From Methanothermobacter sp. MT-2 (GTDB taxonomy: Archaea; Methanobacteriota; Methanobacteria; Methanobacteriales; DSM-23052), in NCBI GenBank assembly GCA_003584625.1, contig AP017647.1, positions 1,226,603 through 1,290,602 on the forward strand: 64,000 nucleotides of DNA, written 5' to 3'. Below, one piece after another: positions 47,947 through 56,206 of this stretch. The position numbers and the translations under genes were made by a program. The notes under the pieces were generated by a model. The model worked only from the letters and a program-made list of their open reading frames with translations. It was not told the DNA's origin and ran no database searches. Each line of letters opens with the position of its first letter. Positions within the stretch are counted from its first letter, which is position 1.

Positions 47947-48102
47947 ATGGAATCTTATATTAGCAGTATTTTAGTTCGGATGGATCATGTTTGTGAGAGG
48001 ATGAAGATTCTCAGCAGGACTAGGGTGCTTAAAAGGGAGGATATTGAAAAAATAGATTATCACTTGACCCAGATCATGAAGGTACTTAATGAGTGCGCCT
48101 AG
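47947..48102 (+). CDS. Small helical protein, unknown function
   Basis: A 51-residue protein beginning MESYISSILVRMDHVCERMK at ATG 47947, with GGAGAT upstream and an AT-rich promoter region just after repeat B. It is predicted to be two amphipathic helices (the second DIEKIDYHLTQIMKVLNEC), as in small coiled-coil or dimerising proteins. The same frame is open back to 47698 through the repeat, but that part is not protein-like. It lies ten bases before the lysE gene and could be co-transcribed. Confidence 0.65.
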   Translation: MESYISSILVRMDHVCERMKILSRTRVLKREDIEKIDYHLTQIMKVLNECA

Positions 48103-48111
48103 CGTGGTTAA

Positions 48112-48738
48112 ATGCTAGATGTTCTCATTTTCGCCGCAACCTCCTTTATGATTGGACTTTCAGGTGCCATGGCCCCAGGCCCCCTTTTAACGGTCACGAT
48201 TTCTGATTCCCTTAAGAAAGGATTCAGGACTGGGCCATTGTTAGTGTTGGGTCATGTTATAGGGGAGGTTTTTATTATTTTGCTTATATTAGCCGGTTTG
48301 GGGTGGTTGATAGCTTCTTCTTTGGCATCCACTTTGATAGGTTTGGTGGGTGGGGTTGTGATGATATTCATGGGTTTAAGTATGATGAGGGATACTAGTC
48401 TTGAAGTTGAGGTTGGTGGGTTTGAGGATTTTGGTTCTGTATCTAAGGGTCTTGTGACTAGTGTTTCAAATCCGTATTTTTTTATATGGTGGGGTACGAT
48501 AGGCGCTGCATTGATGCTTAAAGGCATGGAAGTGGCGAAATTGGCGGGTTTGGCGGCTTTTCTTATTGGGCATTGGTCTTCTGATTTTGCATGGTATAGT
48601 ATTGTGTCATTTTTCTCTTCTAGGGGTAAACTGGTATTGAGGGGTGGTTACAAGTTTATAATAGTGGCTTGTGGCATTTTTCTTATTGTAGTTGGGTTAT
48701 ATTTTATTGTCACATCTTCACTAACCCGAATAATATAA
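48112..48738 (+). CDS. LysE-family exporter
   Basis: A 208-residue membrane protein with six hydrophobic segments. The N-terminal GLSGAMAPGPLLTVTISDSL (about 15-34) and GFRTGPLLVLGHVIGE are the LysE/RhtB signature; FETLV-like SVSNPYFFIWWGTIGA (about 117-132) is the second conserved block. The exported substrate, usually an amino acid, is unknown. It follows the 51-residue gene closely. Confidence 0.9.
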   Translation: MLDVLIFAATSFMIGLSGAMAPGPLLTVTISDSLKKGFRTGPLLVLGHVIGEVFIILLILAGLGWLIASSLASTLIGLVGGVVMIFMGLSMMRDTSLEVEVGGFEDFGSVSKGLVTSVSNPYFFIWWGTIGAALMLKGMEVAKLAGLAAFLIGHWSSDFAWYSIVSFFSSRGKLVLRGGYKFIIVACGIFLIVVGLYFIVTSSLTRII

Positions 48739-48766
48739 GGCATATTGTAACCTATAATTTTTTTTG

Positions 48767-49558
48767 ATGAGGAAAGCTATTGTATTTGATAATTCGGGAA
48801 CTCTCACTGAAAGATACCGGGCTATTAAAAAAATTGAGACAGGTAAAATCTGTGATTTTGTAAGTTCATTAGATCTGGTGGATTATAAGAGGAATAGGGC
48901 TCTTGTGGTCCTCCAGACAGATCCTGCATCTTGTATAATTAATGCTAAGCCAGACCAGACCATATACAAGTTCATAACACGGAATAATATAGATTTAGGT
49001 ATAAGCTATTCAAATATTGATATAACTAAGGAAGAGATTTTAAACATCCTAAAAAATGATAACTCCCAAGTGAAGGATATACAGGATACTATAAGGGCTG
49101 TTTTAGATAAAGGCTATGATATTGAGATATGTAGTGGTTCAGGATTCATAATCAACATGGAGACCAGGATGGTTGAATTTACCTTAACAGCTGGGGGTAA
49201 ATTATTCCCAGGAGTCCTAGAGGTTATATCAGAGCTTAAAAAGAGGAATATGGACATTTATGTTGCTTCTGGTGACAGGAAAGGTGCCCTGGAGAAACTT
49301 GCAATCACAATTAATATACCAACTTCAAATGTCTTTGCTACAGTAGATACAAAAGGAAAGGCCCTTGTCATAAGAAAGCTCAAGAAAAAGTATGATAAAG
49401 TCATGATGGTTGGAGATGGTCTCAATGATATATTAGCGCTTAAAGAAGCAGATTTAGGTGTTTTAACCCTCCAACAGAGCAAAGTTAATGATAGGCTTTT
49501 AGAAGCTGCTGATGTTGTCATATATAATATAAGGGAACTTCTAGATGTGAAATTTTGA
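48767..49558 (+). CDS. Soluble P-type-ATPase-like HAD phosphatase (MJ0968 type)
   Basis: A 263-residue HAD-superfamily protein. Motif I is VFDNSGTLTE (catalytic Asp near residue 8), motif II DIYVASGDRKGALEKLA, motif III a lysine in the KKKYDKVM segment, and motif IV MVGDGLNDILALKEADLGV. The layout and the RALVVLQTDPAS segment resemble the soluble P-type ATPase-like phosphatases of methanogens such as MJ0968, which have no membrane part. The natural substrate is unknown. There is no ribosome-binding site; TAATATAAGG at about 48731-48740 is some 30 bases from ATG 48767, so the mRNA is probably leaderless. Confidence 0.85.
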   Translation: MRKAIVFDNSGTLTERYRAIKKIETGKICDFVSSLDLVDYKRNRALVVLQTDPASCIINAKPDQTIYKFITRNNIDLGISYSNIDITKEEILNILKNDNSQVKDIQDTIRAVLDKGYDIEICSGSGFIINMETRMVEFTLTAGGKLFPGVLEVISELKKRNMDIYVASGDRKGALEKLAITINIPTSNVFATVDTKGKALVIRKLKKKYDKVMMVGDGLNDILALKEADLGVLTLQQSKVNDRLLEAADVVIYNIRELLDVKF

Positions 49559-49568
49559 AACTTGTGAT

Positions 49569-50324
49569 TTATAATCTTTTTATTAGTTTTTGTATTCTTG
49601 ATTTGCTTTTTAGAACATTCTGATAATTGTTAAGTTCTATTATACCCTTTTTCACGTGTTTGAGTAGGTTTAAGTTGAGGGTGCCTTCTCCAACTGGTAG
49701 GTGTTCATCCTTTTTACCATTATTGTCATTTATATGATGGTATGCTATATTTTCAATTTTAAAGAATTTTTCAAGGTCTTCTGTTGTATTGGCATGGCCA
49801 ATGTCTACTGTAGCGAAACAGTCACAGGCTTTGATGAATTGTTCATGTTCTATTGGATTGTTGCAAAGATAGGAGTATTTTCCTGGCATGTTTTCAATGG
49901 AAAGTTTAACTTCAAGGTCATCCGCGTAAATGGAGCATTCTTTTAATGTTTCCTTCGCGAATTCCATGGCCATTTTCCTTATTCTATCATCTTTTCTGTG
50001 TATGAGTCCTGGGTGGGTTGTTATGGTAGTTGCATTGATATGATAGGCTAAGTCTATGGTTTCCATTGTCTGTTTTTTGGTTTCTTCTCTGATCCCCTGG
50101 TTTATGCTGGCGGGGTTAAGGTCTATTGTAGGTGCATGTAGGAACAGTTCAACATCATAGGATTCAAGGGTTTCTGGGAACATTTTATCTTCTAGTAATC
50201 TTCTGGGCCAATATGGGCCTTCGCAGAGTATTTCTATGAGTTGGAAGCCGTCTTTTGATGCTATTTCCAACATTTCTTCGAGTGATTTCATGAATAATGC
50301 TAGGGTGGAAAATCCAAGTTTCAT
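49569..50324 (-). CDS. TIM-barrel sugar-phosphate isomerase/AP endonuclease-2 family protein
   Basis: A 251-residue protein of the xylose isomerase-like/endonuclease IV superfamily. It begins KLGFSTLALFMKSLEEML. Metal-site blocks are LFLHAPTIDLNPA, ITTHPGLIH, LSIENMPGKYSYLCNN, ATVDIGHAN and YHHINDNNGKKDEHLPVGEG. These could bind one to three metals, as in Nfo or sugar epimerases. Too short and different to be called Nfo. It is convergent with the HAD gene (10-base gap) and divergent from padR. Confidence 0.85.
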   Translation of the reverse strand: MKLGFSTLALFMKSLEEMLEIASKDGFQLIEILCEGPYWPRRLLEDKMFPETLESYDVELFLHAPTIDLNPASINQGIREETKKQTMETIDLAYHINATTITTHPGLIHRKDDRIRKMAMEFAKETLKECSIYADDLEVKLSIENMPGKYSYLCNNPIEHEQFIKACDCFATVDIGHANTTEDLEKFFKIENIAYHHINDNNGKKDEHLPVGEGTLNLNLLKHVKKGIIELNNYQNVLKSKSRIQKLIKRL

Positions 50325-50360
50325 GTTGAATCACTTTTATTTTTTTGGGGATAAATTTAT

Positions 50361-50381
50361 ATATATCAAAAACTGATATAT
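50361..50381. promoter_or_regulatory. Inverted repeat in the padR/TIM-barrel divergent promoter
   Basis: ATATATC (50361-50367) and GATATAT (50375-50381) are perfect inverted arms around AAAAACT. The repeat overlaps the TATA-like TTTATATATATC and lies between the two divergent starts (50324 and 50414). It is a plausible PadR operator, giving autoregulation of the exporter operon; no other candidate operator is visible. Confidence 0.5.
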
Positions 50382-50413
50382 CACAAAACTTATATATTGT
50401 GGAGTACACCCCT

Positions 50414-50803
50414 ATGAAAGACTACAAAAATCACCTAATAAAAAGTTTCATGAGAGGATTCGGGAAAACAATAATCCTACTCATGATAAATAAAAAAAGA
50501 ACCCATGGATACGAGATAATGAAAAAACTCCACAAATTCTATTCAATAAGAGGCGTATCCAACAAAATAAAACCACCAGGCCCAAGTATAATCTACCCAA
50601 TACTACACGAACTCGAAGATAAAGGCCTTATAAAAGGCGAATGGGAGCTTAAAGGCGGTAAAAGAGTGAAATACTACAATATAACACCCCAAGGCGAAGA
50701 AACAGTCAAAAAAATCAAATATATAATGGAAAATCATGTCACGAAGATCTGGGAAGAATTCTGGGAAGACATACCACCAAAAAGAAAGGATGTGAACAGA
50801 TGA
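50414..50803 (+). CDS. PadR-family transcriptional regulator
   Basis: A 129-residue winged-helix regulator. KTIILLMINKKRTHGYEIMK (helix 1-2), PSIIYPILHELEDKGLIKGE (recognition helix) and the wing KGGKRVKYYNITPQGEE are classic PadR; a C-terminal dimerisation helix follows. ATG 50414 has GGAG nine bases upstream. The stop overlaps the ATP-binding protein start (ATGA). PadR proteins usually repress a neighbouring transporter and respond to its substrate. Confidence 0.92.
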   Translation: MKDYKNHLIKSFMRGFGKTIILLMINKKRTHGYEIMKKLHKFYSIRGVSNKIKPPGPSIIYPILHELEDKGLIKGEWELKGGKRVKYYNITPQGEETVKKIKYIMENHVTKIWEEFWEDIPPKRKDVNR

Positions 50804-51819
50804 AATACGCCATAGAAACCTTCAATCTAACAAAAAAATATGGAGACTTCACAGCAGTCAACAAACTAAACATGAAAATAGAAAAAAAGACAATATTCGG
50901 ATTCCTAGGCCCCAATGGAGCTGGTAAAACAACCACGATAAAAATGCTCACATGCCTCATACCACCCACAGAAGGCACAGCCAAAGTCGCAGGATACGAC
51001 ATAATAAAAGAACCAGACGGTGTAAGACAAAAAATAGGAATGGTACCACAACTTGTAAGCCTATACAAAGACCTTACAGTAAGAGAAAACGTGGAATTAT
51101 GCGCCGATTTTTATGGAATGCCACCAGAATTAAAAGAAGAGAGAATAAACGAACTCATGGAAATGGTCGACATAAAATACGCAGAAAACAAACTTGTAAG
51201 ACACCTATCAGGCGGACAACAACAAAAAGTCTCCCTAGTAGCCAGCCTAATACACCAACCAGAAATCCTATTCCTGGATGAGCCAACCATTGGCCTAGAC
51301 CCAACAACCAAAAGAGTACTATGGGATCTCATAGGCGAACTAAACGATGAAGGACACACCATAATACTCTGCTCACACGACATGTACGAAGTAGAATTAC
51401 TCTGCGACCACGTAGGCATAATAAACCAGGGAATCCTCGCAGCCTTCGACACCCCCCAGGCACTTAAAGACACCGTAATCAAAGAAAAAGAGTCAAAAAT
51501 AGCTAAAATATTAAAAAGGATAGAAGAAGAAGGTGGAAAAACCGGAATGGTTGAAAGAGAAGGTAAAGAAATAAGCGTATTCATAGTTAACCTCACAGAT
51601 AAAATCATCAATGAAATAAGGAAACTACCAATGACAATGGAAGTTAAAAAGCACCACAGTAACCGTATAACAATAAAAATAAACGAAAGCTCAAACAACG
51701 GCGTTAACGCAGTTATAAAAACCATCCTAGACAATAACGGGATTATAAAATCTATCTCAACAAAGGACCCAAGTTTGGAGGATGTATTCATAAAAGTAAC
51801 ATCCAAGAAGGTGGAATAA
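50800..51819 (+). CDS. ABC transporter ATP-binding protein (DrrA-like)
   Basis: A 339-residue ABC ATPase. Walker A GPNGAGKTTTIKMLT (about 38-52), Q-loop VPQLVSLYKDLTVREN, signature HLSGGQQQKVSLVASL (about 134-149), Walker B EILFLDEPTIGLDP and the switch CSHDMYE are intact. The C-terminal extension (about 230-339) is the DUF4162-like domain of drug or antibiotic exporters. Partner of the permease three bases downstream. Coding strand A/C-rich. Confidence 0.95.
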   Translation: MKYAIETFNLTKKYGDFTAVNKLNMKIEKKTIFGFLGPNGAGKTTTIKMLTCLIPPTEGTAKVAGYDIIKEPDGVRQKIGMVPQLVSLYKDLTVRENVELCADFYGMPPELKEERINELMEMVDIKYAENKLVRHLSGGQQQKVSLVASLIHQPEILFLDEPTIGLDPTTKRVLWDLIGELNDEGHTIILCSHDMYEVELLCDHVGIINQGILAAFDTPQALKDTVIKEKESKIAKILKRIEEEGGKTGMVEREGKEISVFIVNLTDKIINEIRKLPMTMEVKKHHSNRITIKINESSNNGVNAVIKTILDNNGIIKSISTKDPSLEDVFIKVTSKKVE

Positions 51820-51822
51820 ACC

Positions 51823-52977
51823 ATGGAAACAAAAAAAGTCATGTGGATGATCAAAAAAGACCTACTAGAATTATGGAGGCACAAACCACGCCTAATATCC
51901 ATAATACTATTCCCAATAATCGCCATAGTATTCTTCGGTTATGGAATGGGAGGTTCACTAGAAAACATTCCCATAGCCATTGTCGAACAAAGCCACGGTC
52001 CAGTAACAGACCAGACAGTAGACGCCATAAAAAATATGAGCTTGTATGACGTCAAAGAAGTGACATCAGATCCAGACCAAGGAAAAGAGATGGTCAACTC
52101 GGGCAAAGTTAAAGCTGCTATTATACTACCACCAGATTATGACAACCTAGAAAGTAAACAAGCCCCAACAGTCATCCTATATGTAGATTCATCAGACCAA
52201 CTCGCAACCCAAGCAATTGTACCAGCAACACAAATATTATTCACAAGGATATCAGGAGAAATCGGAATCAAAAAAATGCAAATAGAAAGCCCACTGGGTG
52301 TCATGAACCAAAGCTCCAACACACTTCAAGATATTGTGAACACCATAAACTTCGAAGTTGATAAAATATATGGAGACGTAAAATACATGGATTTCCTAAT
52401 CCCTGGCATACTTGCAATGACAGTAATGTTCGCATGTATGGGTGGTATGGGACGTTCAATAGCGGGTGAAAGAGAAACAGGAGAACTTGCAAGACTCTTC
52501 ATGACACCAACAAGTATAGCAACTGTAGTCGGTGGCAAAATAGTATCAAAACTCATAACAGAAACAGGAAGGGCGCTAATATTACTTATATTTGCCATTG
52601 TACTCTTCGGCATAACAATAAAAGGGAGCATGCTTTTAACCATACTCCTACTCGTATTAACCGCCTTATGTTTCGTGGGCTTTGGTATAATGATATCCTC
52701 AAGGGCAGAAACGCAAGAAGATTACATGCAGATAATGATGCCATTCCAGATGCCCATGATGTTCGTATCAGGAGTCTTCTATCCAATAGAAACCATGCCA
52801 TGGTTCTTCCAAAAATTAGCATACGTCTTTCCATTGACATATGCGAATGACGCCCTAAGGGCTGTGATACTAAAAGGAGCTGGCATAACCGAAATATCGT
52901 TCGACATATTAATACTACTCGCATTCACCCTCGTATTCTTTATGGTGGGTGTGATGAGATTTAATAGAGACATATAA
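51823..52977 (+). CDS. ABC-2 type exporter permease
   Basis: A 384-residue membrane subunit. One N-terminal helix (SIILFPIIAIVFFGYGMGG), a large extracellular domain (about 45-195) and five C-terminal helices with the signature GERETGELARLFMTP (about 220-234) and FVSGVFYPIETMPWF match ABC-2 (DrrB/YhgE-like) permeases. With the ATP-binding protein it should form an exporter of lipophilic compounds or polymers; the substrate is not known. Confidence 0.93.
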   Translation: METKKVMWMIKKDLLELWRHKPRLISIILFPIIAIVFFGYGMGGSLENIPIAIVEQSHGPVTDQTVDAIKNMSLYDVKEVTSDPDQGKEMVNSGKVKAAIILPPDYDNLESKQAPTVILYVDSSDQLATQAIVPATQILFTRISGEIGIKKMQIESPLGVMNQSSNTLQDIVNTINFEVDKIYGDVKYMDFLIPGILAMTVMFACMGGMGRSIAGERETGELARLFMTPTSIATVVGGKIVSKLITETGRALILLIFAIVLFGITIKGSMLLTILLLVLTALCFVGFGIMISSRAETQEDYMQIMMPFQMPMMFVSGVFYPIETMPWFFQKLAYVFPLTYANDALRAVILKGAGITEISFDILILLAFTLVFFMVGVMRFNRDI

Positions 52978-52990
52978 AGAGGTTGATATC

Positions 52991-54193
52991 ATGAAAAGGA
53001 TGATCATAGGATTCATAATATTATCAATTATCCTAAGCCCTGTTTCTGCTGTTGACTGGCCAATGTTCCATGGGGGCCCGGAACATACTGGTTTCCTAGA
53101 GGAGCCAAGCGATTTCGCCCCACATACATGGACAATTAAGATAGGGCCAGTTAAAGGTTCTTTGGCGATATTTAACAAGGTGGCGTATATCGGATCCTTG
53201 GATGGGAAAATATATGCGATAAATCTTGAAGATGGTATGATACTCTGGGATTACAAAACTGGCGGCGACATAGTATCTTCACCCGCAATAAAAAACGGAA
53301 CTTTATTTATAGGTTCAATGGATGGCTATCTTTACGCTATGGATACAAAGACTGGTGAATTGAAATGGAAGTTTAAAACAGGTAACTCCATAGAATCTTC
53401 ACCTGCGGTTTCAAATGATACTGTTTATATAGGGTCAAATGATTGCCGTGTTTATGCCATAGACATAGAAACCGGTGGAAAAAAATGGGATTTATATCTA
53501 GGCGATTCAATAAAATCTTCACCGATACTTGTAAATGATACATTGTATGTTGCAGCGACAAATGGGAGATTATATGCAATCGGAACTGTGAACGGAACTG
53601 AAATATGGAATTACACTACAGGAGATGCGATATATTCAACGCCGGCTTTTTATAATGGTATGGTTTATGTTGCTTCAAATGATGGTAATCTTTATGCATT
53701 TAATGGTAGTGATGGGACCATGGAATGGAAATACAATCTCGGTAATAAAGTGTATTCATCCCCTACCATAGATGAAAAAGACAACAGTTTATTCATAGGA
53801 TCAGATAACGGCAATTTCACTTGCCTTGATACTAGGGATGGGCAATTAAAATGGTCATATCAAACTGGAGGACCTATAAGATCCACACCAGCCCTTTTTG
53901 ATAATTTTGTGGCCTTCGGATCAGATGATGGAACATTATATATTTTAAATAAATATAGCGGGAAAGAGGAGTGGAAATTTTCACCGGGCTACTATCTGTT
54001 TAATTCACCAATAAGATCTTCTCCCGTAGTCTATGGTAAAACAATATATTTCGCATCAGAAAACGGGTACTTGTATTCTGTGGATAGTGAAAAAAAGGAA
54101 GGTCCAACCCCAGTATTTGCATATTATATCCTGGGGATATCCATAATCTTAGTTGGAGTGATAATAGGCATTAGAATACTGAGAAGTAGATGA
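52991..54193 (+). CDS. Secreted PQQ-like beta-propeller protein with C-terminal anchor
   Basis: A 400-residue protein. The signal peptide (IIGFIILSIILSPVSA, cleavage near residue 20) is followed by a WPMFHGGPEHTG opener. Eight repeated blades of about 40 residues follow, each with a pattern like VYIGSNDCRVYAIDIETG then KKWDL. A transmembrane helix (YYILGISIILVGVIIGI) and RILRSR tail end it. The PQQ-enzyme repeats here build a scaffold; cofactor residues are not evident. As fourth gene of the PadR-ABC operon it may be an external adaptor or substrate-binding platform for the exporter. Confidence 0.88.
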   Translation: MKRMIIGFIILSIILSPVSAVDWPMFHGGPEHTGFLEEPSDFAPHTWTIKIGPVKGSLAIFNKVAYIGSLDGKIYAINLEDGMILWDYKTGGDIVSSPAIKNGTLFIGSMDGYLYAMDTKTGELKWKFKTGNSIESSPAVSNDTVYIGSNDCRVYAIDIETGGKKWDLYLGDSIKSSPILVNDTLYVAATNGRLYAIGTVNGTEIWNYTTGDAIYSTPAFYNGMVYVASNDGNLYAFNGSDGTMEWKYNLGNKVYSSPTIDEKDNSLFIGSDNGNFTCLDTRDGQLKWSYQTGGPIRSTPALFDNFVAFGSDDGTLYILNKYSGKEEWKFSPGYYLFNSPIRSSPVVYGKTIYFASENGYLYSVDSEKKEGPTPVFAYYILGISIILVGVIIGIRILRSR

Positions 54194-54280
54194 TTTATAA
54201 AATCATCTAAAAGATAAACCTTGGTCGGGGTATCATGAAAAGAATTGAAATTGGGGTTTAGTAATCCCCCGACCGACCAA
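54188..54280. terminator. Two hairpins between convergent genes
   Basis: AGATGATTT (54188-54196) and AAATCATCT (54200-54208) form nine perfect pairs across the propeller gene's stop codon. A second, larger inverted repeat pairs TTGGTCGGGG (54221-54230) with CCCCGACCGACCAA near 54267-54280, with a two-base bulge. They separate the PadR operon from the convergent alba gene and probably end both transcripts. Confidence 0.55.
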
Positions 54281-54302
54281 ATTTAAAAACTGAAAAAATT
54301 TT

Positions 54303-54575
54303 TTATTTTCTTAATTGGATTTCAATTGCTGAAACATTTGTAGCTGTTCCTTCGTTACCAATGATCTCCTCTGTGGAAATATCAATGTTGGCAACATCGA
54401 TGTCCGGTATGAAGCGATTTTTCACAATCTCGGCGACATCAACAGCCCGGCTTATAGCTCGCCCACGGGCTTTTAATATCACTTCATCAGCTCCGCCGTT
54501 CATTTGGGTTACAACGGCCAACACATAGTTCATTACAGGTTTGTTTCCAATGTATACAACATTCTCCTCTGACAT
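54303..54575 (-). CDS. albA: Alba chromatin protein
   Basis: A 90-residue DNA/RNA-binding chromatin protein. [20 protein letters not shown] (about 4-23) and [21 protein letters not shown] are the Alba signatures. The lysine acetylated in Sulfolobus Alba is not present in the same context (GNKPVM retains the Lys). ATG 54575 has GGAGG at seven bases; the preceding GTG 54578 is closer to it and less likely. Confidence 0.95.
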   Translation of the reverse strand: MSEENVVYIGNKPVMNYVLAVVTQMNGGADEVILKARGRAISRAVDVAEIVKNRFIPDIDVANIDISTEEIIGNEGTATNVSAIEIQLRK

Positions 54576-54708
54576 CACTTAACCTCCAATAGAATGACTC
54601 ATACACATTTCATTTTTTAATATTATATAAAGTTTATTGTAAGAAAACATTTCAATTAAAATATTGAAAGTCTACTTGTTTAAATCATCGAAAACCTGAC
54701 TAGATAAA

Positions 54709-56097
54709 TTAAGATGAAAGGATTGTATTTATTGTTACAGAATTTGGTAGTTTTCCGTTGGTGTTGTAGAAGTTTATTATTTTGGCGTAGGTGTAGATCA
54801 GGCTTGGATAGTTTATTTTTCCTATTGTTGTGGTGGCATAATTTGGCGATCTTCCATTGGTTTCCATGTATTTTTTGATGTTTTGTGCTACCTGTAGGTA
54901 TGTTGTTTTTGTGAGTGTTCCGGTTGCTGTGATTGTCAGTGGATTAGTTGGTGGTTTGTAATTGTTTATGGTTACATTCATCTTCTTGTTATCGTTGAGG
55001 TTTATTACTGTGGTGGAGGCGGCATATAGGTAATCGTTTAATGTTACATTTTTATTGTTTACCGTGATTTGGGAGGGTATTTTGCCTGTTTTTACTGTCT
55101 GATCCACTATAGTCCCAGAAGTAGCGCATATTTCATTATATGTTAATTTTGATGAAATTGTGGCGATTTTGGTAAGTGTTACATTACCAAGAAGTTTTTT
55201 TGTAGGTATCTTAGGTAATGATGATGCGCTTATAAATTTTCCAAGGAATACAATATTATCAGGATTTCCTCTTTTTCTGCCTATGAGTCCTCCGCCATCA
55301 AATGTCGCATAAATTTTTACAGATGTTGAATTTTCTCCGACAATTGTGTCATATACAATTATGTTGCGTCTGTTTAATCCCCAGTAATCGTTTCCTGCAA
55401 TATATACAGCTGCTGTTACTGGATCTGATCCCCATTTTGAATATAAACCTTCTCTGTAATAACTTGGACTATTAGGGACACATATATAGTCACCAGGATT
55501 TAAGTGGAATACATTCACCCTCGAAGAACCGCCATAATATATTGCAACACCCACATCTCCATTAGGGCTTCTGATAACAAAGTGACCTAATCCAATTTGT
55601 TTCAAAAGACTATAAACCCTGTTAATATCTGTATTGATAATTTTCCCCTTCATAACTATTTCGCCAGCTATTTTCTCAATAGCCTTATTGACAGAGGGTA
55701 CATCAGGGCCCCCGGTTCCCATCATCCAGCCCCCATCCGATATTATTGTATGGAAAAAATAGCCATTATTTGTCTTGTACTCTTTGATGGTTTCGTGTCC
55801 ATACCAATTTATTTTTTCGATGTATTGAGTGGCAGCATAGGTTGAGTCTCTTCTAAAGGCAAATATAGCGCTTGTATTATTCACATTTACGATTACAGAA
55901 CAACATCCAGAATCAATTTTTTTATTTGATAAATATTCTATATTCCAATCCTTTGAACCTCTATCTTTACATATGGTGGTATTTCCACATTTATGGGCGG
56001 ACCAGCCAACATGAACTGTCTGGGCATGAACTGTCTGGGCCGCTAAAAATACTACAATAACTATATAAATATAAAAATAAGCGTGTTTTGATTTCAT
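54709..56097 (-). CDS. Secreted protein with pseudomurein-binding repeats
   Basis: A 462-residue exported protein. The signal peptide is [18 protein letters not shown]. The N-terminal body (about 35-300) contains cysteines ([13 protein letters not shown]) and a predicted beta-rich domain with [19 protein letters not shown]. The C-terminus has pseudomurein-binding repeats: [19 protein letters not shown] and the tandem block [49 protein letters not shown]. It should attach to the pseudomurein wall. The N-terminal module resembles DUF3344/transglutaminase-associated wall proteins only weakly, so its activity is not assigned. Confidence 0.85.
   Translation of the reverse strand: MKSKHAYFYIYIVIVVFLAAQTVHAQTVHVGWSAHKCGNTTICKDRGSKDWNIEYLSNKKIDSGCCSVIVNVNNTSAIFAFRRDSTYAATQYIEKINWYGHETIKEYKTNNGYFFHTIISDGGWMMGTGGPDVPSVNKAIEKIAGEIVMKGKIINTDINRVYSLLKQIGLGHFVIRSPNGDVGVAIYYGGSSRVNVFHLNPGDYICVPNSPSYYREGLYSKWGSDPVTAAVYIAGNDYWGLNRRNIIVYDTIVGENSTSVKIYATFDGGGLIGRKRGNPDNIVFLGKFISASSLPKIPTKKLLGNVTLTKIATISSKLTYNEICATSGTIVDQTVKTGKIPSQITVNNKNVTLNDYLYAASTTVINLNDNKKMNVTINNYKPPTNPLTITATGTLTKTTYLQVAQNIKKYMETNGRSPNYATTTIGKINYPSLIYTYAKIINFYNTNGKLPNSVTINTILSS
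56011..56040. repeat. Exact 15-bp tandem duplication in a signal-peptide region
   Basis: Two adjacent identical 15-base units (ATGAACTGTCTGGGC on the plus strand) encode AQTVH twice in the minus-strand protein, right at the expected signal-peptidase site. It looks like a recent slippage duplication and is harmless to the frame. Confidence 0.95.
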
Positions 56098-56206
56098 GTC
56101 CCATTTCTATATATATCCTTACATATATATGTTACCAAGAGCAGTATGAGACATCAACTTAGAAAAAAGATTATTGCTGTGAAAATCAGATCAATTCAGA
56201 ATTTAG

